This document shows, one piece after another, positions 51,725 to 61,597 of a DNA stretch of 64,000 nt (position 1 is its first letter; the number at the start of each line of letters is the position of its first letter). Under the pieces are notes generated by a model. It was not told the DNA's origin. It did no database searches and saw nothing but the letters and a program-made list of their open reading frames with translations. The position numbers were made by a program, and so were the translations under genes. The DNA is from Burkholderiales bacterium. GTDB lineage: Bacteria; Pseudomonadota; Gammaproteobacteria; Burkholderiales; Burkholderiaceae_C. The stretch lies in the NCBI GenBank assembly GCA_016223165.1, contig JACRPO010000012.1, positions 186,001 through 250,000 of the forward strand. The letters run 5' to 3'.

Positions 51725-52960
51725 TCAGTCATCCGCTTCGTCGGCGGGCAGCCGGGTGGCGCCGGCGGCCGCCAGCGCCTCGATCTCGGAGGGCGCGTAG
51801 CCGAGCGCAGCAAGGATCTCGCGCCCGTGCTCGCCGATGCGCGGCGCCGGGCGGCGCACGCCGGGCTGGGTGCGCGACCAGGTCGAGGGCACGCCGAGCT
51901 GCATGACCCGGCCTTCGCTCGGATGGTCGACCGCCTGCAGCAGGCCGACCGCGCGCAGGTGCGGATCGTCCATCAGCGATTCGATGCCGTGCATCGGCAT
52001 CACCGGGATGTCGATGCGCTCGAGTGCCTCGATCCATTCGGCCGTGGTGCGCGTGGTCATGACCTCGGCGACCATCGCATACAGCTCGTGGATGTGGTCG
52101 GTGCGCTGGGTGAGCGTCGCGAAGCGCGGGTCGCTGTCCATCACCTCGGGCCGGCCGATCAGCTCGAAGAAGGCGCGCCACTGCCTGTCGGTGTAGACGA
52201 GCGCGCAGACGTGGCCGTCGCGCGTGCGGTAGGGCCGGCGGTCCTCGCTGAGCAGGCGCGGATAGCCGGTGTCGCCCAGCGGCGGAACGAAGCCGTGTCC
52301 GTACATGTGGTCGGACAGCACCATCTGCGCCATGGTCTCGAACATCGGAATCTCGACCGACTGGCCCTCGCCGGTCTTCTGGCGATGGAACAGCGCGGCG
52401 ACGATCGCCCCCACCGCGCTGGCGCCGACGAAGCGGTCGGCGATCGGCGTCGGCACGTACGCCGGACGCTCGCCGCCGGCGCGCACGGCGAGCGCCGGGA
52501 AACCGGTGGCGCCCTGGATCAGGTCGTCGTAGGCCGGCTTGGCCGCGTACGGGCCCGACTGCCCGTAGCCGAACACGCCGGCATAGACGATGCCGGGGTT
52601 GACCGCGGCGACGTCGGCGTAGGCGAGCCCGAGCCGCGCCATCGCCTGCGGGCGCACGTTGTAGAGCAGAACGTCGGCGCCTGCGGCGAGCTCGAGCAGC
52701 ACCTCGCGTCCGGCAGCGAGCTTCAGGTCGAGGACGATGCTGCGCTTGTTGCGGTTGGCGTTCAGGAACGGGCTGCCCATGCCCGGGTGGCGCGCCGGTC
52801 CGATGCCGCGCACGCCGTCGCCGCCGGGCGCCTCGACCTTGATCACGTCGGCGCCGTAGTCGCCGAGGATCTGCGAGGCATAGGGCCCCATCAGCACCGT
52901 GGTCAGGTCCACGATGCGCACGCCGGCCAGCGGGCCGTCGGACTGTTTGGCTTGACTCAA
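51725..52960 (-). CDS. CaiB/BaiF family CoA-transferase (class III)
   Basis: A 411-residue class III CoA-transferase: GVRIVDLTTVLMGPYASQILGDYGADVIKVE at the N-terminus (key part GDYGADVIKVE) and the catalytic-type Asp175 in TPIADRFVG. It probably moves CoA between organic acids. It is a single-gene leftward unit, with operator site 8 about 77 bases upstream, divergent from the crotonase at 53127. The 147 bases between its stop and the convergent gene at 51577 show nothing recognisable. Confidence 0.9.
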   Translation of the reverse strand: MSQAKQSDGPLAGVRIVDLTTVLMGPYASQILGDYGADVIKVEAPGGDGVRGIGPARHPGMGSPFLNANRNKRSIVLDLKLAAGREVLLELAAGADVLLYNVRPQAMARLGLAYADVAAVNPGIVYAGVFGYGQSGPYAAKPAYDDLIQGATGFPALAVRAGGERPAYVPTPIADRFVGASAVGAIVAALFHRQKTGEGQSVEIPMFETMAQMVLSDHMYGHGFVPPLGDTGYPRLLSEDRRPYRTRDGHVCALVYTDRQWRAFFELIGRPEVMDSDPRFATLTQRTDHIHELYAMVAEVMTTRTTAEWIEALERIDIPVMPMHGIESLMDDPHLRAVGLLQAVDHPSEGRVMQLGVPSTWSRTQPGVRRPAPRIGEHGREILAALGYAPSEIEALAAAGATRLPADEADD

Positions 52961-53036
52961 CTCGGTACCTCTTCGTGGCCGCGACCGGCGTCGCCTTGGG
53001 CGTCGATCCGCTGCGGGAAATGCCCAAACATCCTAA

Positions 53037-53055
53037 ACTAACGATCGTCAGTTAG
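53037..53055. promoter_or_regulatory. Operator-like palindrome, site 8 of 9
   Basis: ACTAACGATCGTCAGT (53037-53052) has the AAC-N4-GT core and is part of a strong larger palindrome, AACTAACGATCGTCAGTT. In the wider form CTAAC-N8-GTTAG it is almost identical to site 7. It lies between the divergent CoA-transferase gene and the crotonase-SDR unit. Confidence 0.65.
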
Positions 53056-53126
53056 CTTAACGGCAGTCGACCTTCCGCCCGCCGACCACCCGACTCTCCC
53101 CTCTTCTTCAACCGCGGAACCCCCCG

Positions 53127-53930
53127 ATGAGTCAACAAGCGACGACCGTCGCCACCGAAGGCGACGTCACCACCATCACCCTCAACCGCCCCGAGCGCAT
53201 GAACGCCCTCACCCGGGCGATGATCGACGAGATCATCGCCGTGCTCGACGCCGCCAACGCCGGCAGCGACACGCGCGTCGTGGTCCTCACCGGTGCCGGC
53301 CGCGGCTTCTGCGGCGGCGCCGACCTGAAGGACCTGAACAGCCCGCAGGGCCTGCTGCCCAGCGACAGCCCCGAGTCCAAGCGTCAGGGGCTGCGGCACG
53401 GCGTGCAGCCGCTGATCCGCGCGTTGCGCGACTGCGACGTGCCGGTGATCGCCATGGTCAACGGCGACGCCGCGGCCGGCGGCTGCGACCTGGCGCTGGC
53501 CTGCGACATCCGCATCGGCTCGGAGCGCACGCGCTTCATGGAGTCGTTCGCGCGCATCGGCCTGTTCCCGGGCACCGGCGGCTGCTGGTTCCTGCCGCGC
53601 ATGGTCGGGCTGTCGAAGGCCGCCGAGATGGTCTTCACCGGCGATCCGATCGGCGCGCAGGAGGCGTACCAGTGGGGCCTGATCAGCCAGCTCGTGCCGC
53701 ATGCGGAACTGCTCGATCGCACGATGGTGCTGGCGCGACGCATCGCCGCCGGGCCGCCGATCGCGCTGCGGCTGGCCAAGATGGTCATGCACCGCGGCGT
53801 CGACATGAGCCTGGAGACGTCGCTGGAACTTGCCGCGGCGAGCGAGTCGATCACGCTCACCTCCGACGACCATCGCGAGGGTCTGGCGGCGTTCCTCGAG
53901 AAGCGCGAGGCGCGTTTCCGCGGCGCTTGA
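53127..53930 (+). CDS. Enoyl-CoA hydratase/isomerase family protein
   Basis: A 267-residue crotonase with RGFCGGADLKDL and GDAAAGGCDLALACDIRIG for the oxyanion hole and MESFARIGLFPGTGG at the active-site turn. It starts a unit with the SDR at 53986 and has operator site 8 upstream. Probably a hydratase or isomerase of the beta-oxidation type. Confidence 0.87.
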   Translation: MSQQATTVATEGDVTTITLNRPERMNALTRAMIDEIIAVLDAANAGSDTRVVVLTGAGRGFCGGADLKDLNSPQGLLPSDSPESKRQGLRHGVQPLIRALRDCDVPVIAMVNGDAAAGGCDLALACDIRIGSERTRFMESFARIGLFPGTGGCWFLPRMVGLSKAAEMVFTGDPIGAQEAYQWGLISQLVPHAELLDRTMVLARRIAAGPPIALRLAKMVMHRGVDMSLETSLELAAASESITLTSDDHREGLAAFLEKREARFRGA

Positions 53931-53985
53931 GGGCACGGGTCGCACGCCGCGGCATGCAGCGCCGTGGCCCACAAGGAGCAGGCCG

Positions 53986-54756
53986 ATGAACGGAAAGATC
54001 GCACTGGTGACCGGCGGCTCTCGCGGCATCGGATTGGCCATCGCGAGGACGCTCGCGCAGCGCGGCGCGCAAGTCACCGTCACCGGGCGCGACCCCGCGC
54101 ACGGCGAGGAGGGTCTGGCGAGCCTGCGCGCCATCGACCCGCGCGCGGCCTTCGAGGCCGGCGAAGCCGGCGACCACGCGTCGATGAGCGCCATCGTCGA
54201 GCGCACGGTGAAGCGCTGCGGGGGCCTTGACATCCTGGTGAGCGCCGGCGCCGCCGGGCCGGTGGGGCCGACGCCGTTCGCCGAGATGACCGCCGAGCAG
54301 ATTCAGGCCTCGGTGAATGCGCGGCTGTATCCACGCATCTTTCCGATCCATGCGGCGCTGCCGGCGCTGCGCGCGCGCGGCGCCGGCTCGGTGATCATGA
54401 TCACCACCGACGCCGCGCGCCATCCGACGCCGGGTGAGGCGGTCATCGGCGCCGTCGGTGCAGCCATCGTGCTGATGACCAAGGGGCTGGCGCGCGAGTT
54501 CTCGCGCTGGAACATACGCGTCAACGGCGTGGCGCTGACGCTGACCTCGGAGACGCCCGGCTGGGACCGCATCTTCTCGAAGCCGGGCTTCGAGAACCGC
54601 CTGTTCTCGAAGGCGCTGCAGCGTTTCCCGCAGGGGCGTGCGCCGAAGGCCGACGAGGTTGCCGAGGTCGCCGCCTTCCTCGCCTCGGACGCCGCTTCGC
54701 AGGTCAACGGCCAGACCGTCAGCGTCAACGGCGGACTGTCCTTCGGCGGCTGGTGA
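53986..54756 (+). CDS. SDR-family protein lacking the canonical Tyr-Lys pair
   Basis: A 256-residue SDR with a good glycine motif TGGSRGIG (9-16) and the C-terminal VNGQTVSVNGGLSFGGW. The NNAG is changed to SAGAAG, and the active-site helix reads GEAVIGAVGAAIV (150-162) with neither Tyr nor Lys in Y-x3-K register. The N-terminal half suggests that NAD(P) still binds. It shares this loss, and the E-x2-IG pattern, with the SDR at 326-1120, so the two probably form one subfamily. AAGGAG supports ATG 53986. A fragment resembling its C-terminus lies at 62999-63085. Confidence 0.78.
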   Translation: MNGKIALVTGGSRGIGLAIARTLAQRGAQVTVTGRDPAHGEEGLASLRAIDPRAAFEAGEAGDHASMSAIVERTVKRCGGLDILVSAGAAGPVGPTPFAEMTAEQIQASVNARLYPRIFPIHAALPALRARGAGSVIMITTDAARHPTPGEAVIGAVGAAIVLMTKGLAREFSRWNIRVNGVALTLTSETPGWDRIFSKPGFENRLFSKALQRFPQGRAPKADEVAEVAAFLASDAASQVNGQTVSVNGGLSFGGW

Positions 54757-54851
54757 GGCCCGTGCGTGGCGCTTGACCGCCGAGCCGCGGTCGAGCACGC
54801 CTGACGTCCCGGGAATGACGCGGCCCGGGTAATCCCCTCATTGTCGTTTGA

Positions 54852-54867
54852 CCTAACGTCCGTTAGA
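54852..54867. promoter_or_regulatory. Operator-like palindrome, site 9 of 9
   Basis: CCTAACGTCCGTTAGA fits CC-N-AAC-N4-GTT-N-GG except for the last base. It lies in the 193-base gap between the SDR gene and livF of liv system 3, about 82 bases before the livF ATG, and so could control the whole nine-kilobase transporter-ligase unit. Confidence 0.7.
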
Positions 54868-54949
54868 TTCGCGCCGCGTTGGCCGGTCGGCTTGCAGGCT
54901 GCAGGCCCGTCCGGCGCCTCGATCCCTCAATCGCCTTGCGCGCGTCCCG

Positions 54950-55741
54950 ATGTTGAGCCTGACCAACGTCCAGATCGTCTACGACAACACGATCGAAGCC
55001 GTGCGCGAGGCCTCGCTCACGCTCGGGCCCGGCCGCATCGTCGCGCTGCTCGGTGCCAACGGTGCCGGCAAGTCGACCACGCTTAAGGCGATCAGCGGCG
55101 TGCTCTATCCGGAGGACGGCGAGGTCAAGGGCGGCGAAATTACTTTCGAGTCGCGTCCGCTGAGCGGCCTGGCGCCCGACCGCATCGTGCGCGCCGGGAT
55201 CGTGATGGTGCCCGAGGGGCGCCGGCTGTTCGACCAGCTCACCGTCGAAGAGAACCTGCTGATGGGCGGCTACACGCGCAGCGTCGCCGACTCGCGGCGC
55301 GGGCTCGAGCGCGTCTACGCGATGTTCCACCGCCTCACGGCCAAGCGCGGCACGGTGTCGGGCTACCTGTCGGGCGGCGAGCAGCAGATGGTGGCGATCG
55401 GGCGCGCGCTGATGTCGAGCCCGAAGCTGCTGATGCTCGATGAGCCGACGCTCGGCCTGGCGCCGCAGATCTGCGAGGAGATCTTCGCCATCGTCACGCG
55501 GCTGTGCCGGCAGGACGGGGTGAGCATCCTTCTGGTGGAGCAGAACGCCCAGATGGCGCTGACCATCGCCGACGACGGCTACATCATGGAAAACGGCCGC
55601 ATCGTGCTCGATGGGCCGGCCGAGAAGCTGCTGCGCAACGAAGACGTGCGCGAGTTCTACCTCGGCTTCGGCGAAGGCGGCTCGCGCAAGAACATGCGCG
55701 AGGTCAAGCACTACAAGCGCCGCAAGCGCTGGCTGTCCTGA
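54950..55741 (+). CDS. livF: Branched-chain ABC transporter ATPase LivF (liv system 3)
   Basis: A 263-residue ABC ATPase with Walker A GANGAGKST, signature LSGGEQQMVAIGRALM and Walker B LMLDEPTLGLAP. The C-terminal tail is unusually basic (MREVKHYKRRKRWLS). It is the first gene of liv system 3, in the order livF-livG-ligase-livH-livM-livJ-livJ. Confidence 0.9.
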   Translation: MLSLTNVQIVYDNTIEAVREASLTLGPGRIVALLGANGAGKSTTLKAISGVLYPEDGEVKGGEITFESRPLSGLAPDRIVRAGIVMVPEGRRLFDQLTVEENLLMGGYTRSVADSRRGLERVYAMFHRLTAKRGTVSGYLSGGEQQMVAIGRALMSSPKLLMLDEPTLGLAPQICEEIFAIVTRLCRQDGVSILLVEQNAQMALTIADDGYIMENGRIVLDGPAEKLLRNEDVREFYLGFGEGGSRKNMREVKHYKRRKRWLS

Positions 55742-55752
55742 AGGGCCGGCAC

Positions 55753-56532
55753 ATGCAGCACGAAGGCCTGCTCCGGGTCGAGAACCTGTCCAAGCGCTTC
55801 GGCGGCGTCGAGGCCGTCGCCGGCGTCGGCTTCCACGTCAACCGCGGCGAGGTCTATTCGCTGATCGGCCCCAACGGTGCCGGCAAGACCACCACCTTCA
55901 ACATGATCAGCGGCGTCGTCACGCCGAGCGCCGGTACGGTGCAGTTCGACGGCCAGTCGATCACCGGCACCCCAGCGCACCGCATGGCGGCGATGGGCAT
56001 CGGCCGCACGTTCCAGAACCTCGCCGTCTTCAAGCACGCCACGGTGGTGCAGAACCTGCTCGTCGGCCGGCACTGCCACATGCGCAGCAACGTGTTCGAC
56101 GCGGCCTGCTTCCTGGGCCGCGCGCGGCGCGAGGAGCTGGCACACCGGCGCAAGGTCGAGGAGATCATCGACTTCCTCGAGATCGAGGACATCCGCGACA
56201 TGCCGGTCGGTGCGCTCTCCTACGGCATGCAAAAGCGCGTGGAACTCGGGCGGGCGCTGGCCACCGAGCCCAAGCTGCTGCTGCTCGACGAGATGGTCTC
56301 CGGCATGAACACCGAGGAAACCGAGGACATCGCGCGCTTCGTGCTCGACATCCGCGACGAACTCGGCATCACCGTGCTGATGGTGGAACACGACATGGGC
56401 ATCGTGATGGACATCTCCGACCGCATCTGCGTGCTCAACTTCGGCCGCAAGATTGCCGAAGGCACGCCCGCCGAGGTGTCCGCCGACCCGGCTGTGATCG
56501 AGGCCTACCTGGGCGGAGCGAAGGCAGCATGA
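55753..56532 (+). CDS. livG: Branched-chain ABC transporter ATPase LivG (liv system 3)
   Basis: A 259-residue ABC ATPase: Walker A GPNGAGKTTTFN, LivG-type signature LSYGMQKRVELGRAL and Walker B LLLLDEMVSGMN. It lies 11 bases after livF and overlaps the ligase gene by 4 bases. Confidence 0.9.
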   Translation: MQHEGLLRVENLSKRFGGVEAVAGVGFHVNRGEVYSLIGPNGAGKTTTFNMISGVVTPSAGTVQFDGQSITGTPAHRMAAMGIGRTFQNLAVFKHATVVQNLLVGRHCHMRSNVFDAACFLGRARREELAHRRKVEEIIDFLEIEDIRDMPVGALSYGMQKRVELGRALATEPKLLLLDEMVSGMNTEETEDIARFVLDIRDELGITVLMVEHDMGIVMDISDRICVLNFGRKIAEGTPAEVSADPAVIEAYLGGAKAA

Positions 56533-58415
56533 GCCACCAGCCCCTGGGCGCCCCCGACCTCGACGCCGCGCTGAACACCGGCGAGCACACACTGCCCCGG
56601 CTGCTGCAGCACTGGGCTCGCACCACGCCCGATGCGCTGGCGCTGCGCGAAAAGGACTTCGGCGTCTGGAACCGCGTCACCTGGCGTCACTACCACGACA
56701 CTGCGCGCCGCTTCGCGCTCGGCCTGCTGCAGCTCGGCTTCCAGCGCGGCGAACGGCTCGCGATCGCCAGCGAGGACACGCCGGAATGGATGTACGCCGA
56801 TCTGGCCACGCAGGCCATCGGCGGCGTCGTCGTGGGCATCTACCCCACCAACCCCTGGCCCGAGCTGCAGTACATCGTCCACCACTCCAACAGCCGCTTC
56901 GTCGTCTGCGGCGACCAGGAGCAGGTCGACAAGGTGCTCGACGCGATGGCCAGGCACGGGGTCGGCCTGCCCGAGGTGGCGAAGATCATCGCAGTGGACA
57001 TGAAGGGCCTGCGCACCTACCCGCGCGACAAGCTGTTGTCGTTCGACGAAGTACTCGAACTGGGTGACCGCTATGCCGCCGCCTCGCCCTCGCAGGCGCG
57101 CGCGTTCGACGACGGCGTCGCCGCCACGCGGCCCGACGACACCTGCATGCTGGTCTATACCTCCGGCACCACGGGGCCGCCGAAGGGCGCGATGCTGTCG
57201 CACCGCAACCTGCTCGTCACCACCGACAAGCTGCGCCGCCACTTCCGGCTCGACCGCACGAACATGGAAGTGGTGTGCTACCTGCCGCTGTGCCACGTGG
57301 CCGAGCGCGCCTTCTCCACCGTGATGCACATGATGACCGGCGGCGTCGTCAACTACGCCGAGTCGATCGACACTGTGCAGGTCAACGTGCGCGAGATCGC
57401 GCCCACCGTGTTCCTCGGCGTGCCGCGCATCTGGGAGAAGCTGCAGCAGGGCATCGTGATGCGCATGCAGGACGCCACGCGCTTCCAGCGCTGGGCGTTC
57501 GAGCGCTGCTTCGCCTCGGGCAAGGCGCTGTTCGAGCGAACCGAGCAGCGCGACGGGCAGCGCACGCTCGGCGAGCGGCTGCACTTCGGGCTGCTGTGGC
57601 TGCTGATGTTTCGCAACCTGCAGAAGTTCATCGGCCTGGACCGCATACGCTGCGCCTTCTGCGGCGGCGCCAGCGTCTCGCCCGAGGTGCTGAAGTTCTT
57701 CCGCATCATCGGCGTGCCGGTGTACCAGGTCTACGGCATGACCGAGTCGGGCGGCGTGATCTTCCACCAGCATGCCAAGGCCGAGCGCCTGGGCGCGACC
57801 GGCACGCCGATCGAGGGCCTGAACTGGAAGATCGCCGAGGACGGCGAACTGGTCGTCAAGCACCCGGCCGTCTTCAAGGGCTACCTGCACGACAACAACG
57901 CCACCGCGCTGACGGTGCAGGACGGCTGGCTGCACACCGGCGACGTGGTGGCGCTGGCGCCCAACGGCGAGCTGATGATCGTGGACCGCAAGAAGGCCAT
58001 CATCATCACCAGCGGCGGCAAGAACATCTCGCCCTCCGAGATCGAAAACGCGCTGAAGGACAGCATGTACATCCGCGAGGCGATCGTGCTCGGCGACGGC
58101 CGTCACTTCCTGTCGGCGCTGATCCAGGTCGACTACGAGACGGTGGGCAAGTGGGCGCAGGAAATGCGCCTGGCCTTCACCACCTACCGCAGCCTGTCGC
58201 AGCTGGCCGAGGTGCGCGAGTTGGTCGACGTGGAGGTGCGGCGCGTGAACAAGCTGTTCGCGCGGGTCGAGAACATCCGCAAGTTCGTCATCCTCGAGAA
58301 GGAGCTCGACCACGACGACGGCGAGCTCACCGCCACGCAGAAGGTGCGCCGCAGCGCCATCGGCAAGAAGTTCGCGAGGGAGATCGAGGTGATCTACGGC
58401 GGAGGCACAGCCTGA
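56529..58415 (+). CDS. Long-chain-type acyl-CoA synthetase embedded in liv system 3
   Basis: A 628-residue AMP-forming acyl-CoA synthetase of the long-chain type. It has an intact P-loop VYTSGTTGPPKG, YGMTESGG, GWLHTGDV and the hinge VDRKKAIIITSGGKNISPSEIE; the long C-terminal part is usual for this class. It overlaps livG by 4 bases and shares one base with livH. A ligase embedded among liv genes implies that the imported acid is activated at the membrane on entry. Confidence 0.9.
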   Translation: MSHQPLGAPDLDAALNTGEHTLPRLLQHWARTTPDALALREKDFGVWNRVTWRHYHDTARRFALGLLQLGFQRGERLAIASEDTPEWMYADLATQAIGGVVVGIYPTNPWPELQYIVHHSNSRFVVCGDQEQVDKVLDAMARHGVGLPEVAKIIAVDMKGLRTYPRDKLLSFDEVLELGDRYAAASPSQARAFDDGVAATRPDDTCMLVYTSGTTGPPKGAMLSHRNLLVTTDKLRRHFRLDRTNMEVVCYLPLCHVAERAFSTVMHMMTGGVVNYAESIDTVQVNVREIAPTVFLGVPRIWEKLQQGIVMRMQDATRFQRWAFERCFASGKALFERTEQRDGQRTLGERLHFGLLWLLMFRNLQKFIGLDRIRCAFCGGASVSPEVLKFFRIIGVPVYQVYGMTESGGVIFHQHAKAERLGATGTPIEGLNWKIAEDGELVVKHPAVFKGYLHDNNATALTVQDGWLHTGDVVALAPNGELMIVDRKKAIIITSGGKNISPSEIENALKDSMYIREAIVLGDGRHFLSALIQVDYETVGKWAQEMRLAFTTYRSLSQLAEVRELVDVEVRRVNKLFARVENIRKFVILEKELDHDDGELTATQKVRRSAIGKKFAREIEVIYGGGTA

Positions 58416-59287
58416 TGGACTTCTTCCTGCAGCTGCTCGTCTCGGGCATCGCCGCCGGCCTGGTGTACGGGTTCATCGGCATGGGCTTCGCGATGATCTA
58501 CCGCGCCACCGGCGTGGTGAACTTCGCGCAGGGCGAGCTGATGATGCTCGTGGCCTACATCGCGTTCACGCTCGCCGCCACCTTCAAGCTGGGCTTCTGG
58601 CCGCTGCTGTTCGCCACGGTGGTGGTGTCGGTGCTCATCGGCCTGGTCATCGAGGTGCTGCTGATCCGGCCGATGCTCGGCCAGCCGGTGTTCGCCACCG
58701 TCATGGTGACGATCGGCCTGGCGGTGATCATCCGCTCGGTGGTGGTGCTGCTGTGGGGCGCCGACCCGATGCCGCTGGCCACCGGGCTGTCACGCGACCC
58801 CATCCGCTTCGGCCCGGCGGGCGTGTACCCGGCGCAGCTGTACGCGCTGGGCATCATGGCCGCGGTGGTGGCCGGGCTGTGGGCGTTCTTCCGCTACTCG
58901 CGCGTGGGCATCGCCATGCGCGCCACCGCCAACCTGCAGACGGTGGCGCTGCTGATGGGCATCGACGTGAAGCGCATCTTCGCGCTGTCGTGGGCCCTGT
59001 CGGCGATGCTCGCGGCCATCGCCGGCGTGCTGGTCGGCGTGATCTACGACCTCGAGCCCGGCATGTGGCTCGTCGGGCTGCGCAGCTTCCCGGCCGTCAT
59101 CCTCGGCGGGCTCGACTCGGTGTTCGGCGCCGCCCTCGGCGGCGTGCTCATCGGCGTGGTCGAGAACATGTCCGAGGGCTACATCGGCCGCGGCATGAAG
59201 GAGATTGCCGGCTTCGTGCTGATCCTCGTGGTGCTGATGGTGCGCCCCTATGGCCTGTTCGGCCGTCCCGACATCGAGCGAGTCTGA
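58415..59287 (+). CDS. livH: Branched-chain ABC transporter permease LivH (liv system 3)
   Basis: A 290-residue permease starting MDFFLQLLVSGIAAGLVYGF, with GVVNFAQGELMML, the LivH family's first loop, and about eight hydrophobic segments. It shares one base with the synthetase stop (TGATG). Confidence 0.88.
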   Translation: MDFFLQLLVSGIAAGLVYGFIGMGFAMIYRATGVVNFAQGELMMLVAYIAFTLAATFKLGFWPLLFATVVVSVLIGLVIEVLLIRPMLGQPVFATVMVTIGLAVIIRSVVVLLWGADPMPLATGLSRDPIRFGPAGVYPAQLYALGIMAAVVAGLWAFFRYSRVGIAMRATANLQTVALLMGIDVKRIFALSWALSAMLAAIAGVLVGVIYDLEPGMWLVGLRSFPAVILGGLDSVFGAALGGVLIGVVENMSEGYIGRGMKEIAGFVLILVVLMVRPYGLFGRPDIERV

Positions 59288-59289
59288 AC

Positions 59290-60327
59290 ATGCGCAGCCG
59301 TACCTACAAGGAAAACTACCGCCAGCTGCTGGCGCTGACCGATTCGGTGCCGGTTGTCGTGTGGTCGGTGGTGCTGGTGGCCGTGCTGGCGCTGGCGCCG
59401 CTGCTCATCGGCAAGTACTTCACCACCCTCGTGCTGCTGATGATGATCACCGCGGTCGGCGTGCTGGGGCTGAACCTGCTCACCGGCAATGCCGGCCTCA
59501 TCTCGCTCGGCCACTCGGGTTTCCTGGCGGTGGGCGCCTATGCCGCCGGCATCGTGGCCGGCAAGCTCGGCTGGCCGATGCCGCTGGCGCTGCTCGCCGG
59601 GGGCGTGACGGCGGCGCTGGCCGGGCTGGTGGTGGGCATACCGTCGCTGCGCCTGAAGGGCCTGTACCTGGCGATCACGACGATGGCCTTCGCCGTCATC
59701 ATCAACCACCTCATCCTCAACGGCGGCAAGCTGACCGGCGGCTCCGAGGGCCTGTCGGTGCCGCAGCCGGCGCTGTTCGGCGTGCCGCTGGCCACCGAGG
59801 GTGGCTTCTACTACGTGGTGCTGGCGGTGCTGGTGCTGGCGGTGTTCGTCACGCTCAACCTGCTGCGCAGCCGCGTCGGCCGCGCGCTGATGGCGATCCG
59901 CGAGCACGACATCGCCGCACGCGCCATGGGCGTGGACCTGGTGCGCTGGAAGCTGCTCGCCTTCATGGTCAGCGCCTTCTACACCGGCATCGCCGGTGGG
60001 CTGCTGGCCTACTACACGCGCTACCTCAACGTCGACAGCTTCAGCCTGCTGATCTCGATCGAGGCGCTGTCGATGCTGATCGTCGGCGGCCTGGGCTCGG
60101 TGGCCGGCGCATTGCTGGGCACGGCGTTCATCTTCGTGCTCAACGAGGGGCTGGGCCTGCTGTTCGGCGCGCTCGGCTCGGGGCTGCAGTCGTCGGCCGC
60201 GTTCGAAATCAAGGGCATCGTCTACGGCCTGGCGATCGTCCTGTTCCTGCGCTTCGAGCCCGACGGCCTGGTCGGCCGCTGGCGCGACCTGAAGCACTAC
60301 TGGACCCACTGGCCGTTCCGTTTCTGA
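59290..60327 (+). CDS. livM: Branched-chain ABC transporter permease LivM (liv system 3)
   Basis: A 345-residue LivM permease with a hydrophilic N-terminus (MRSRTYKENYRQLLALTD) and family stretches LNLLTGNAGLISLGHSGFLAVGAY and IVGGLGSVAGALLG. It begins 2 bases after livH. Confidence 0.88.
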   Translation: MRSRTYKENYRQLLALTDSVPVVVWSVVLVAVLALAPLLIGKYFTTLVLLMMITAVGVLGLNLLTGNAGLISLGHSGFLAVGAYAAGIVAGKLGWPMPLALLAGGVTAALAGLVVGIPSLRLKGLYLAITTMAFAVIINHLILNGGKLTGGSEGLSVPQPALFGVPLATEGGFYYVVLAVLVLAVFVTLNLLRSRVGRALMAIREHDIAARAMGVDLVRWKLLAFMVSAFYTGIAGGLLAYYTRYLNVDSFSLLISIEALSMLIVGGLGSVAGALLGTAFIFVLNEGLGLLFGALGSGLQSSAAFEIKGIVYGLAIVLFLRFEPDGLVGRWRDLKHYWTHWPFRF

Positions 60328-60355
60328 CCCGCCATCCCGCACAGGAGAGCTCCCC

Positions 60356-61561
60356 ATGACACCGTCCCTCCGCCGCTCCATCGCCGCCTTCGGCGCCGGC
60401 CTGCTCGGCCTGCTGGCCGCGTCGCCCTCGCTCGCCGCCGATCCCGGCGTGTTCGACGACCGCATCGTCCTGGGCGGCGTCCTGCCCCAGACCGGCCCGC
60501 CGAGCCTCATCGGCAAGGCGGCGGTGATCGCGCTGCGCGTGTGGGAGAAGGACGTCAACGCGCGTGGCGGCATCCATGGCCGCAAGATCGAGCTGCGGGT
60601 CGAGGAGGACGGCTACGTGCCGCAACGCTCGGTGCAGGCGGCCAAGAAGCTGATCGAGGTCGACAGGGTGTTTGCGCTCATCGGCACTTCCGGTTCGTCG
60701 CACCTGATCGCGATGATGCCGACGATCGAGGAGGCCCAGATCCCGGCGATCAACTTCGCCGCCGTCGCGGGAGCGCACTTCAACCCGCCGCGCAAGACGG
60801 TGTTCAACGTCGGTGCCACCTACTGCCAGGAACTCATCGGGGTGATGAAGCACCTGATCGCCACCCGCAAGCTGCAGGCGGCCAAGTTCGCGATCGTCTA
60901 TCAGGACGACGACTTCGGTGCCGACGTGAAGTGCGGCTATGACGCCGCACTCAAGGCCGCAGGCGCCAAGAGCGTGATCGAGGTGCCGTACAAGCGCGCG
61001 GCCAAGGACTTCTCGGCCGAGATCCTCGCCGTGCAGAAGGCCGGTGCCGACTTCGTGCTGGTCGGCGGCATCATCGTCGAGACCGCGACCATGCTCAAGG
61101 AGATGCAGAAGAACGGCATGAAGGCCACGGCGCTGGCAGCCCATCCTTCGCACCTCGGCCCGGTGCTGCAGCTGGCCGGCAGCGCCGCCGAGGGCTTGCT
61201 GGTCGCCGACTATGTGCCCCCGATCACCGACACCGAGACGCAGGGCATCGGCCGCCTCAACGCGCTGGCCTACAAGTACCTCAGCGCCGACGATGTCAAG
61301 GCGATGAACCGCTACTCGCTCACCGGTTACGTCGCGGCGATGCTGCTCGAATCGGCGCTGCAGGCCTGCGGCCGCAACCTCACGCGCGCCTGCCTCGTGC
61401 AGAAGCTCGAGCAGACGAAGAACTTCCAGAGCGACGGCATCATGGCGCCGCTCACCTTCGGACCGAACGTGCGCCAGAGCGGCACCCGCCCGATCCTGCT
61501 GAAGGCCAACGTGGCGGCGGGCAAGTTCGAGCGCGCCTCGGACTTCCTGTCCGACAAGTAG
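60356..61561 (+). CDS. livJ: ABC transporter substrate-binding protein, first of a tandem pair (liv system 3)
   Basis: A 401-residue leucine-binding-type protein with a signal peptide cut near SLAAD, then DDRIVLGGVLPQTGPPSLIGKA. It closely resembles the next gene along its full length (GGIHGRKIELRVEEDGYVPQR compares with GGINGRKVEIRLDDDGYVPQR; both have TYCQE and DFGADV-type segments). AGGAGAG precedes ATG 60356. Confidence 0.88.
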   Translation: MTPSLRRSIAAFGAGLLGLLAASPSLAADPGVFDDRIVLGGVLPQTGPPSLIGKAAVIALRVWEKDVNARGGIHGRKIELRVEEDGYVPQRSVQAAKKLIEVDRVFALIGTSGSSHLIAMMPTIEEAQIPAINFAAVAGAHFNPPRKTVFNVGATYCQELIGVMKHLIATRKLQAAKFAIVYQDDDFGADVKCGYDAALKAAGAKSVIEVPYKRAAKDFSAEILAVQKAGADFVLVGGIIVETATMLKEMQKNGMKATALAAHPSHLGPVLQLAGSAAEGLLVADYVPPITDTETQGIGRLNALAYKYLSADDVKAMNRYSLTGYVAAMLLESALQACGRNLTRACLVQKLEQTKNFQSDGIMAPLTFGPNVRQSGTRPILLKANVAAGKFERASDFLSDK

Positions 61562-61597
61562 GCCAAGCCGGCCGGCGGCTACGACGAAGGAGACACG